Of a DNA stretch of 14,026 bases, positions 7,558-14,026 are shown piece by piece. The stretch's first letter is position 1. The number at the start of each line of letters is the position of its first letter. The stretch covers positions 1 to 14,026 of the forward strand of contig JAIPBY010000041.1 in NCBI GenBank assembly GCA_021738605.1, written 5' to 3'. A program made the translations under genes and the position numbers. Under the pieces are notes generated by a model. The model saw only the letters and a list, made by a program, of their open reading frames with translations, searched no databases and had not been told where the DNA came from. This DNA is from Chitinophagaceae bacterium. GTDB taxonomy: Bacteria > Bacteroidota > Bacteroidia > Chitinophagales > Chitinophagaceae.

Positions 7558-9288
7558 TCAATAGCCAGGATTTTGAATGAGGTATCCCTTGTTGATTTCA
7601 GTTTGTGGAAAAGGATTGAGGAATTGACTGGGTGACCAAAACCCTTGGTAAACTTCCCTGTCGGTATAGTTGGTATTCCCGGTCAGTTTCACATTGCTCA
7701 AGTCATTGAAGGCAAATCCCCTGGCTGCTCCACCAATGATGCCATTGCCAATATTGCTCAATTTCCAATGTTTTATATCATACAGCCGATAGTTTTCATT
7801 GAACATCTCTACCATCCATTCCCGTTGAATAATGGCGCGTAGTTTTGCTTGATTGGTTTCTGTTACAGGCGGCAAACCAGCACGAACGTGTATCTTGTTC
7901 AACTTTTCAAGTGCCTTGGTAGATTGTCCCATTTCATTGTAAGCCTCTGCAGCACTGAGATAAGCGGATGCAAGACGAAAAATGGGAAACTCAAACCACC
8001 TTCTTCCACCTGCCTTATAATAAAACTTTGAGATCCTTGCCACACCATAGCCAGGACCACTTCCAAAAGTGCTGTTGTTCCTCCAGTTCGCATCTCCAGG
8101 ATTTGTCCACGCATCCATTTCCCAAGGCTGAAAACTGGCCTTGAACCGGGCCTCCATCTGGTTTACCTTGGCAGTGTATTCGCTGAAGGGCCTTGTTGTT
8201 CCCACAGCGGGCCAGCTTTGATTTGTTCCATCAGCTTTCCAGTACTGTTCCAGTTGATGGGTCATCAACACATTCCCCTGACCTTGCCAATACCTCGAAC
8301 AGTAGAATGCATTCATGGGAAGTTCACCCCAGTTGTCAGTAGCACCTGAAGTATTGATGAACTTGTAAGCCAAAATTACTTCAGGGTTGTTGAGCTTCGA
8401 AGTGGCATTCCCATAATCATCCAAAGGATTTCCTGTGTTGATGATGGACAAACCACCGGCAGCTTCTGCTTCAGTGATGACGGCATCTGCCGCTGCGGCT
8501 GCTTGGCTCCAAAGATTTGCATTGGTGCTCCCCAGACAAACCAGGTTATTGTTGACCCCCAAATCAAGATAAGGTGTTGCCGTATTGAACAATGGTCTTG
8601 ATGCGTACAACAATGCCTTTGCCTTGATGGCAAGCGCGGCAGACTTTGTCATCCTGCCGATCAGGTTGTTGGCCCACCTCGAGGGAAGAACGGCAGCAGA
8701 CTGGTCTGTCCACTTGACAACGGAGTCCAACACATTTTTCAATGAGGAACGGGGAATTTCCAAGCTACCTTCATCGTTTGCATCCAGGGATTTGCTCACA
8801 ATGGGCACGCCCCCATACATGATCAACATCTGTGTATAGCGATAGGCTATAAGCGCCTGCATTTCTGCTTTAACAACTGCTTTTTCGTCAGCAGACATGT
8901 CCTTTACCTTGTCAATGTTTTCTTTGACCAGGTAACATTGCCTTATGGAAGGAAAATTATTGTTGTAGCCATCCATGTCTGTATTTGTACTGTTGGCATT
9001 CATCCCATTGAGGATGATGTTTCTCGAAAGAGTCCAACTGAAACCAAAATTCATTGCACCAGAAAGGTTTTCAGGAATCATGGCATTCCATGTATTGGCA
9101 AAGGGAAGTCCTTGTGGAATGGCCCTTCGATAGGCATTGGATATGGTACCCTGGGCCTTGATAGCTGTAGAAAATACAGAATCCAAGGTGGTGGCACTTG
9201 AAGTGGGCATTTGAAGAAAATCCTTTTGGCAACCTGCGAGAAAGGCTGCCATGGAAATCAGCACAAAATATTTAGTAATATTCTTCAT
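7558..9288 (-). CDS. SusD/RagB-like outer-membrane glycan-binding lipoprotein 2
   Basis: A 576-residue SusD-family lipoprotein and the likely lid of SusC-like transporter 2, whose stop codon lies 21 bases upstream. The lipoprotein signal ends F-L-A-G-C with the lipid cysteine at C20, followed by Q-K-D-F, close to the Q-K-D-D/E surface-export pattern of Bacteroidota lipoproteins. Hallmarks are the helix with C-Y-L-V-K-E-N-I-D-K-V (118-128), then A-E-M-Q-A-L-I-A-Y-R-Y-T-Q-M-L-I-M-Y-G-G (141-160) and V-P-I-V, then A-A-L-A-I-K-A-K-A-L-L-Y-A-S-R-P-L-F-N. Later come A-S-A-Y-L-S-A-A-E-A-Y-N-E and R-E-W-M-V-E-M-F-N-E-N-Y-R-L-Y-D-I-K-H-W. It ends F-P-Q-T-E-I-N-K and N-P-G-Y. I chose the ATG at 9288, which begins M-K-N-I-T-K; an ATG four codons earlier at 9300 is equally open and would only add M-L-I-T. 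It differs clearly from SusD 1, so the two pairs probably bind different glucan features. Confidence 0.94.
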   Translation of the reverse strand: MKNITKYFVLISMAAFLAGCQKDFLQMPTSSATTLDSVFSTAIKAQGTISNAYRRAIPQGLPFANTWNAMIPENLSGAMNFGFSWTLSRNIILNGMNANSTNTDMDGYNNNFPSIRQCYLVKENIDKVKDMSADEKAVVKAEMQALIAYRYTQMLIMYGGVPIVSKSLDANDEGSLEIPRSSLKNVLDSVVKWTDQSAAVLPSRWANNLIGRMTKSAALAIKAKALLYASRPLFNTATPYLDLGVNNNLVCLGSTNANLWSQAAAAADAVITEAEAAGGLSIINTGNPLDDYGNATSKLNNPEVILAYKFINTSGATDNWGELPMNAFYCSRYWQGQGNVLMTHQLEQYWKADGTNQSWPAVGTTRPFSEYTAKVNQMEARFKASFQPWEMDAWTNPGDANWRNNSTFGSGPGYGVARISKFYYKAGGRRWFEFPIFRLASAYLSAAEAYNEMGQSTKALEKLNKIHVRAGLPPVTETNQAKLRAIIQREWMVEMFNENYRLYDIKHWKLSNIGNGIIGGAARGFAFNDLSNVKLTGNTNYTDREVYQGFWSPSQFLNPFPQTEINKGYLIQNPGY

Positions 9289-9309
9289 TGTTATCAGCAT
9301 TTAAATCAT

Positions 9310-12300
9310 TTAAAATTGAATGTTCAAGCCGGTATTGAAAGTCCTGGTCAAAGGAAACAAATAACCGTCACGGTTTTTGCCTACATCGGCCTGCTCAGGA
9401 TCGATCCCTTTGATCAATGATGATCCCCATGTGAAAAGATTGTTTCCGTTCGCATAACACCGTATTGCCCTGATGTTGGTGCGCTTTAAGAAAGTATTGT
9501 TACGCTGGAAAGTATAGGCAATTTCCATGTTTTTCAACCGTTGGAAATTGTTTGAACGGAGCCAAAAATCACTGAGCTGGCCATTGTTCGGGGCTCCAAC
9601 ACCGCCAAGTGAAATAGCGGGATAATAAACAGGAGATCCCTTTGCAGCTTTTTCTGCGGTCCAACGGCCCTCATACGCGTAATCAAGTACCTGTCCAACA
9701 TTCTTGGCGAAAGGTGTACTCAGGATATAGCCAGATTGAGGAAAAGATCCTTTGGCAGTGCCAATAAAAAGCGCAGACACATCAAACCCCTTATAAGAAA
9801 ATCCAATCGACAAATTGTATGCCACTTGAGGAAGATTGGCATAACCAATCGGCACCAGATCTGCCTGGTCAATGAAGCCATCGGCATTGATGTCCCTGAA
9901 CTTCAAATCCCCCAACCTTGCATTGTTACCAAACTTGTTGAAAGGCCTGTTGTTCAGTTCTTCCGTGGCGTTGAAGAATCCATCTGTCAACAACCCTTTG
10001 TATTGGCCTATGGAATATCCTGTGGACATCATCCAAGGATATGCTGCAGGAACCTCAGCCCTGTAATCGATTCTGTTTCGGGCAAAAGAATAATTGCCCT
10101 TTAAAAAATATCCAATTTGACCAACCTTGTCATTCCACTCCGCTTCAATTTCATATCCACGGTTGCTGACCTTTCCCAGGTTCAAGGGAGGCGTATTGGC
10201 TTGTGGCACACCGAACGTTGAGGGGATCAGAGAGGATGTTACAAGAATATTGTTGCGTTTTTCCAAGAACACTGACCCGGACAAGGAAAGCTTATCCTTA
10301 AAAAATTTGAGGTCAGCAGAGAAATTGTATTTCTGTGCACGCTCCCAAGTAACCAAAGGATTGCCCAAAGCAGATTCTGTTGCACCAGGGAAATTGGGAT
10401 TGGTGCTTGATCCATCACTGTTTCCCCAAAATGATCCGGCCCCATTCACCACCCATGTATTGGGAAGGTATAAATAACGGCGTCCACCAATCTGATCATT
10501 TCCTACTTCACCATATGATCCTCTCAGTTTTGCCCAACTGATGATATCGTTTTTGTGGAAAAACGACTCGTTGGAGATGATCCATCCTGCAGAAAGTGCA
10601 GGAAAGATTCCAAACCTGTTCTCTGGTGCAAAGTTTTCTGTGCCATTGATGCCCAGGTTGAACTCTGCAAGGTATTTTTGGTCAAAATTATAGGTTGTTC
10701 TGCCCACCAATCCCATCAATCCAGATGGAATATTAAAGGATTGACCATTGGCGGTATAGCGTTGTGCATTACCCAACAGGAGTCCTGAAACATTGTGTTT
10801 TCCGAAATTTCGCCTGTAGTTGATCGCCGCCTCGACATAGAGTTTTCTCCAGGTGCTGTTGCCCTGGTTATCTGAAACGGAGGGTGGATTTACGCGGCCT
10901 CCAATGAAAATAATTTTCCCAGGATTCCCCGGATCCCGCATTGCGGTATATTGAGGTATGCTGTTCACACGGCTGAAGCCCTTTGAGTAACTATCATCAT
11001 ACCCTATGGTTACATGAGACTCCAGTCCTTTGGTTAAATACCCCATGTTGTGTTTTAACTTGAGTACACTGCTGAGCAAAGTCGAATACATGGTTCTTGT
11101 ACCGCCTGTCAGCAGTTGCGCCAGTGAACTGTATCCGGTTCCTCCTTTTGCACCCAGTGGATTGGTAGGCTCTCCGGGAAGTCCGATGAAACCCGTCACC
11201 AATTTTCCATCAACAATTCCAGGTCCGGTAAAAGGACTGTTCTCAAGGATGTTTTGAATGATGCCCTGGTATCGATTGGCAAAATCACTTGCACTTCCAG
11301 AACCAGCAACCCTGTTCACAACTGATTGACCACTGATGTTAAAATTGAGCTGGAAGTTTTTAAACACGTCAATATCAAAATTTGACTTGAAATTGTAGCG
11401 CTTGAAATTGGGATTGGTATTTGAACCAGCATATTTGGTGTTCGAAAGAATCCCATCCTGGTCAAAGTATCCAAGGGAGGTAAAATATTTCACTTTAGCA
11501 GTACCGCCAGAAACATTGATGTTATACTGACTTTGCTTGCCGGTTCCACCGAACTGCTCATCATAATAATTGTGACTGGTATAGTAAAGTGCAGGACTAT
11601 TTTTCAACGCCTCTTTTTGTGCTGCACTGAGGTTGCTCATCGCATCAACCATGGCTGGAGTATAATCCCTGTTGTTCTGGAACATCCACAGTTCATCATT
11701 GGTGAACAGCAGCCGATCAAGGCTATTGTCTCCGGCAGCCTTAGCATTGAAAACGGCCTCATTTCTTAGCTTGGCAAAACGATAAGAATCGATGGTCTGA
11801 AAAATAGAAGTGGCTCTGGTAAATCCCTGGTTCATGCTGAAACTGAACTGCGGCTTGTTCACTTTCCCCCTTTTGGTGGTGATGATGATTACACCATTAG
11901 CACCGCGGATACCAAAAACAGCAGTCGCTGATGCATCCTTCAATACACTGATGGACTCCACTTCGTTGGGGTCCATTGCATTCAATATGGTATAAGGCTG
12001 CTCTGTGGGTTGTTGAATACCATCTATAACCACCAGTGGATCCTGCCCATTGAGGGTAGCAACTCCCCTTATTCGGATGGAGGTTGTATTGAGACCGGGT
12101 TCTCCACTGGCCTGGAGAGCACTGATACCTGCAGTACGTCCGACCAACATGTTGGTGATGTTCGCAACAGGCGTTTGCACCAAATCTTTCCCGGAAATGG
12201 TGCCAACTGCACCGGTAACAGTGGGCTGCTTTTGTTCCCCATAACCAACTACAACAACTTCATTGAGTTGGGTAGAAACGGGGACCAACTTTACTTGTAA

Positions 12301-12582
12301 CTCGTTTGCATCGCCAACAGTAAGCTGTGCGGGTTTATAGCCCACACTGCTGAACAACAGAATCGCACCCTTGATGGCCTTGATACTGAATGCACCACGC
12401 GAATCAGAGACAGCATTCCCCTTTTTGTCTTTTACTTTTATGGTAGCGCCAATGACAGCATCCCCCTTTTCGGCATCAAGAACATAGCCGGAGATGCTTC
12501 TTTCCTGCCCGATCGCTATGGCAGAAAAAAACAATTGGGAACACGCCATCAAAACCATGGCGGTTAAAAATCTTTTTCTCAT
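9310..12582 (-). CDS. SusC/RagA-like TonB-dependent transporter 2 (with carboxypeptidase-D-like N-domain)
   Basis: A 1090-residue SusC-type outer-membrane transporter, the first gene of the operon. Signal peptide 1-25 (A-I-A-I-G|Q-E). A carboxypeptidase-D-regulatory-like domain covers about 29-102 (I-S-G-Y-V-L-D-A, then G-A-T-I-K-V-K-D, D-S-R-G-A-F-S-I and F-S-S-V-G-Y). A clear TonB box follows at 107-115 (N-E-V-V-V-V-G-Y-G). The plug (about 118-238) has T-P-V-A-N-I-T-N-M-L-V-G-R-T-A-G, S-G-E-P-G, I-R-I-R-G, V-V-I-D-G-I, V-E-S-I-S-V-L-K-D-A-S-A-T-A-V-F-G and R-G-A-N-G-V-I-I-I-T-T-K-R-G. The barrel runs to N-I-Q-F. A D-I-N-A-D-G-F-I-D-Q-A-D loop lies near 895-907. There is no STN domain, so FecA-like sigma signalling through this receptor is not expected. 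Its partner is SusD-like 2. Substrate is inferred as a beta-1,3-glucan oligosaccharide from the downstream enzymes. Confidence 0.96.
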   Translation of the reverse strand: MRKRFLTAMVLMACSQLFFSAIAIGQERSISGYVLDAEKGDAVIGATIKVKDKKGNAVSDSRGAFSIKAIKGAILLFSSVGYKPAQLTVGDANELQVKLVPVSTQLNEVVVVGYGEQKQPTVTGAVGTISGKDLVQTPVANITNMLVGRTAGISALQASGEPGLNTTSIRIRGVATLNGQDPLVVIDGIQQPTEQPYTILNAMDPNEVESISVLKDASATAVFGIRGANGVIIITTKRGKVNKPQFSFSMNQGFTRATSIFQTIDSYRFAKLRNEAVFNAKAAGDNSLDRLLFTNDELWMFQNNRDYTPAMVDAMSNLSAAQKEALKNSPALYYTSHNYYDEQFGGTGKQSQYNINVSGGTAKVKYFTSLGYFDQDGILSNTKYAGSNTNPNFKRYNFKSNFDIDVFKNFQLNFNISGQSVVNRVAGSGSASDFANRYQGIIQNILENSPFTGPGIVDGKLVTGFIGLPGEPTNPLGAKGGTGYSSLAQLLTGGTRTMYSTLLSSVLKLKHNMGYLTKGLESHVTIGYDDSYSKGFSRVNSIPQYTAMRDPGNPGKIIFIGGRVNPPSVSDNQGNSTWRKLYVEAAINYRRNFGKHNVSGLLLGNAQRYTANGQSFNIPSGLMGLVGRTTYNFDQKYLAEFNLGINGTENFAPENRFGIFPALSAGWIISNESFFHKNDIISWAKLRGSYGEVGNDQIGGRRYLYLPNTWVVNGAGSFWGNSDGSSTNPNFPGATESALGNPLVTWERAQKYNFSADLKFFKDKLSLSGSVFLEKRNNILVTSSLIPSTFGVPQANTPPLNLGKVSNRGYEIEAEWNDKVGQIGYFLKGNYSFARNRIDYRAEVPAAYPWMMSTGYSIGQYKGLLTDGFFNATEELNNRPFNKFGNNARLGDLKFRDINADGFIDQADLVPIGYANLPQVAYNLSIGFSYKGFDVSALFIGTAKGSFPQSGYILSTPFAKNVGQVLDYAYEGRWTAEKAAKGSPVYYPAISLGGVGAPNNGQLSDFWLRSNNFQRLKNMEIAYTFQRNNTFLKRTNIRAIRCYANGNNLFTWGSSLIKGIDPEQADVGKNRDGYLFPLTRTFNTGLNIQF

Positions 12583-12768
12583 TATGGCAATTTTGTTATG
12601 TGCAACAAATTAAATAAAAATATTTGAAGACCTTCATAAAATATATCCATGTACTCAAGCCAAGGCCAGATCGTTAAACAAGAGCAACACGCTAAAGGCG
12701 ACTGGACGCTTGAACGCAACTTAAACAGGGGTTTTGACAAGATTATCAATATACTAACCCAAAAGCAG
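12583..12768. promoter_or_regulatory. Divergent spacer likely holding the operon promoter and the BNR-gene promoter
   Basis: This 186-base spacer separates the start of SusC-like 2 (minus) from the BNR-protein start (plus), and it is the only divergent start region in the window, so both promoters should be here. I could not identify a convincing Bacteroidota promoter (TTTG near -33 with TAnnTTTG near -7) on either strand; TTAATTTG on the minus strand (12613-12606) is a partial -7 match without a -33 partner. The side nearest susC is strongly A+T-rich. Confidence 0.5.
12589..12611. promoter_or_regulatory. Imperfect inverted repeat just upstream of SusC-like 2
   Basis: The arms AATTTTGTT (12589-12597) and AACAAATT (12604-12611) are inverted copies with one extra T in the first arm, separated by six bases (atgtgc). 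The repeat sits 7 to 29 bases before the susC-like 2 start codon, where it could be an operator or a short leader hairpin. Low-complexity A/T sequence can form such repeats by chance, so this is tentative. Confidence 0.25.
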
Positions 12769-13944
12769 ATGAAACAATTGATTGTGCTGATTGCATTTTT
12801 GGTCATAGGTCAGGTTGTCAATGGACAAGATCATCCGCCTGGACGCATCATTTGTGCATCGCAGAGTGAAAAACTATACACCGGATCGCCCTCCATTCTT
12901 GTGCTCAGCAATGGAGACTATCTTGCCAGCCATGATTTTTTTGGCCCGAAAGCCATGGAAAATGGGGGGCTTGGAACCACCAGAATTTTTGTTTCAAAAG
13001 ACAAAGGAAAACATTGGCGTTTGCGAACGACCATAAAGGGCCAGTTTTGGAGCACCTTGTTTCAACACAAGGGATCCATTTATATTTTTGGCACAAGGGG
13101 TGGTGTAAATGATTGCGTCATCCGCCGTTCAAACGACATGGGCCAGTCATGGTCTGAGCCCAACAACAGCGAAACCGGACTCCTCTTGCCCAAAAATGGC
13201 AACATGGGTTACCATTGTGCCCCCATGCCGGTAACCATTCATGCAGGAAGGATCTGGCGGGCATTTGAATACACCCCTGACAAAGGCTGGGGTCAATTCC
13301 AGTCCCTCATGTTAAGCGCTGACACCTCTGCTGATCTCCTTAATGCCAAGAATTGGACATCCTCCAACCGTCTGGCATTTGATATGAATTGGCAAAAGGA
13401 CTATACCTGTTGGCTGGAAGGAAATGCTGTAGTGTCACCATCTAATCAAATGCTCAATATCTTAAGGGTAAATTTTAAAGGGGATGATATTGCAGCAATG
13501 ACAACCGTTTCGGAGGATGGAACCAACATCAGCTTCAATCCCAAGACCGGCTTCATTAACCTTCCTGGGGGATGCAAGAAATTCAGCATCAGGTACGACG
13601 GGGTATCCAAGCGATACTGGTCACTGGCCAACTATGCTCCCATTGCAGAAAAGGAAAAAGCGAAGGCGATGAATCATGCATTGGAAAGGGCAAGGAATAC
13701 GCTTGTCTTGATTTCATCTGAAGACCTCATCCACTGGAAAAAACATTACACAGTGCTTTACAGTCCGGACATCAAACAGCATGGATTCCAATACGCAGAC
13801 TGGACAATTGAAAAGAATGATATCATTGCAGCCGTTCGAACCGCATACGGAGAAAAAACAGATGGCTCCCATGATGCAAACCATATTACCTTTCACAGGA
13901 TAAGGGATTTTAGAAAGAAATTGAAAAAGGAAATTGGGGATTGA
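12769..13944 (+). CDS. Secreted BNR/Asp-box (sialidase-fold) protein of unknown substrate
   Basis: A 391-residue exported protein related to the proteins routinely named 'sialidase family'. Signal peptide 1-19 (V-V-N-G|Q-D). Two textbook Asp-boxes (S-x-D-x-G-x-x-W) are visible: S76-K-D-K-G-K-H-W83 and S121-N-D-M-G-Q-S-W128; S-S-E-D-L-I-H-W near 316-323 is a degenerate third. These indicate a beta-propeller. The usual GH33 N-terminal arginine motif (R-I-P) is not seen: the matching place reads Y-T-G-S-P-S-I-L (37-44). Conserved-looking polar sites include E218 in W-L-E-G-N-A, R275-Y-D, Y342-A-D-W and R357, with a C-terminal H-x-x-x-F-H-R-I-R-D-F-R-like segment (372-382). I chose the ATG at 12769: the frame is open to an ATG at 12649, but those 40 codons are hydrophilic and would block the signal peptide. 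It is transcribed divergently from the PUL, so co-regulation is possible but not shown. True sialidase activity is doubtful. Confidence 0.8.
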   Translation: MKQLIVLIAFLVIGQVVNGQDHPPGRIICASQSEKLYTGSPSILVLSNGDYLASHDFFGPKAMENGGLGTTRIFVSKDKGKHWRLRTTIKGQFWSTLFQHKGSIYIFGTRGGVNDCVIRRSNDMGQSWSEPNNSETGLLLPKNGNMGYHCAPMPVTIHAGRIWRAFEYTPDKGWGQFQSLMLSADTSADLLNAKNWTSSNRLAFDMNWQKDYTCWLEGNAVVSPSNQMLNILRVNFKGDDIAAMTTVSEDGTNISFNPKTGFINLPGGCKKFSIRYDGVSKRYWSLANYAPIAEKEKAKAMNHALERARNTLVLISSEDLIHWKKHYTVLYSPDIKQHGFQYADWTIEKNDIIAAVRTAYGEKTDGSHDANHITFHRIRDFRKKLKKEIGD

Positions 13945-13980
13945 GGGAATTATTCTTGATTGACCTTGCAAGCAATAAGC

Positions 13981-14026
13981 CTATGCATTGCGCTTACTCA
14001 TCCTTTCATAAACACCTTCAAGGCAT
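13981..14026 (-). CDS. Possible C-terminal end of a convergent minus-strand gene (partial)
   Basis: From the right edge one minus-strand frame is open for 14 codons, reading C-L-E-G-V-Y-E-R-M-S-K-R-N-A, and stops at TAG (13983-13981). The composition is protein-like (charged, amphipathic) and would fit the last helix of a gene lying convergent to the BNR gene, with 36 bases between the two stops. This is too short to name, and the open frame could be accidental. Confidence 0.25.
   Translation of the reverse strand, partial: CLEGVYERMSKRNA

Larger units (their letters stand above)
149..12582 (-). other. Predicted beta-1,3-glucan polysaccharide utilisation locus (seven-gene operon)
   Basis: Seven genes run in the same direction with gaps of only 11 to 61 bases: susC-like 2, susD-like 2, susC-like 1, susD-like 1, DUF1735-type lipoprotein, GH16, GH128. 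I see no convincing terminator in any gap. The paired SusC/SusD genes define a polysaccharide utilisation locus; the two enzyme families point to beta-1,3-glucan. Co-transcription from the 12583-12768 spacer is inferred from spacing. No regulator and no exo-beta-glucosidase are encoded within the window. Confidence 0.8.

Noticed and set aside
12734..12755. TTGACA and TATACT hexamers upstream of the BNR gene
   Set aside because: They look like a sigma-70 promoter but are only 10 bases apart instead of about 17, and Bacteroidota use a different primary promoter consensus.
12649..12768. Forty extra in-frame codons upstream of the BNR gene start
   Set aside because: The extension is hydrophilic and would place the clear signal peptide (M-K-Q-L-I-V-L-I-A-F) internally. 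It also occupies the divergent promoter spacer, so the ATG at 12769 is preferred.
13971..13994. Imperfect inverted repeat AGCAAT / ATTGCGCT after the BNR gene
   Set aside because: The stem is interrupted by two extra bases, has a 10-base loop and no T-tract. It also overlaps the possible end of a convergent gene. Not a convincing terminator.

Overview
The window looks like chromosomal DNA of a Bacteroidota species, most likely of the Chitinophagaceae or a related family. The reasons are two SusC/SusD-type outer-membrane pairs, lipoproteins with Bacteroidota-style sequence after the lipid cysteine, signal peptides ending in Ala-Gln or Gly-Gln, A-rich leaders without a strong Shine-Dalgarno, and a moderate GC content. 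The family-level assignment is inference; no rRNA or other marker gene is present.

Layout. Positions 1-138 look like one end of an IS66-family insertion sequence: a GTAAGC terminus at 133-138 (reading leftward) and the first 23 codons of a small accessory protein running off the left edge. From 149 to 12582 there is one minus-strand gene series, read right to left: SusC-like transporter 2 (12582-9310), SusD-like lipoprotein 2 (9288-7558), SusC-like transporter 1 (7517-4632), SusD-like lipoprotein 1 (4620-2932), a DUF1735-type lipoprotein (2898-2323), a GH16 beta-glucanase (2279-1407) and a GH128 beta-1,3-glucanase lipoprotein (1345-149). Gaps are 21, 40, 11, 33, 43 and 61 bases, so this is very probably one operon. 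A 186-base divergent spacer (12583-12768) separates it from a plus-strand secreted BNR/sialidase-fold protein (12769-13944). The last 82 bases may hold the tail of a convergent minus-strand gene.

Working model: this is a polysaccharide utilisation locus (PUL) for a beta-1,3-glucan such as laminarin, curdlan or a fungal or plant beta-1,3(-1,4/1,6)-glucan. Both enzyme families (GH16 with the E-x-D-x-x-E laminarinase-type motif, and GH128) act on beta-1,3-glucans. Two SusC/D pairs would capture and import glucan, and the DUF1735 protein would act as an extra surface glycan-binding protein. The window has no PUL regulator (no hybrid two-component sensor, SusR or ECF sigma/anti-sigma pair) and no exo-beta-glucosidase (GH3 or similar), so the locus depends on genes elsewhere or was separated from them, possibly at the IS junction. 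The divergent BNR protein is the least understood component. It has sialidase-type Asp-boxes but not the usual sialidase N-terminal arginine motif, so its substrate is open.

I found no radically new system. The most interesting points are the BNR protein of unknown specificity, a possible beta-gamma-crystallin-like module in front of the GH128 domain, a SusC lacking the usual N-terminal carboxypeptidase-D-like domain in tandem with one that has it, the lack of a clearly surface-anchored endoglucanase, and the IS end sitting just downstream of the last PUL gene.
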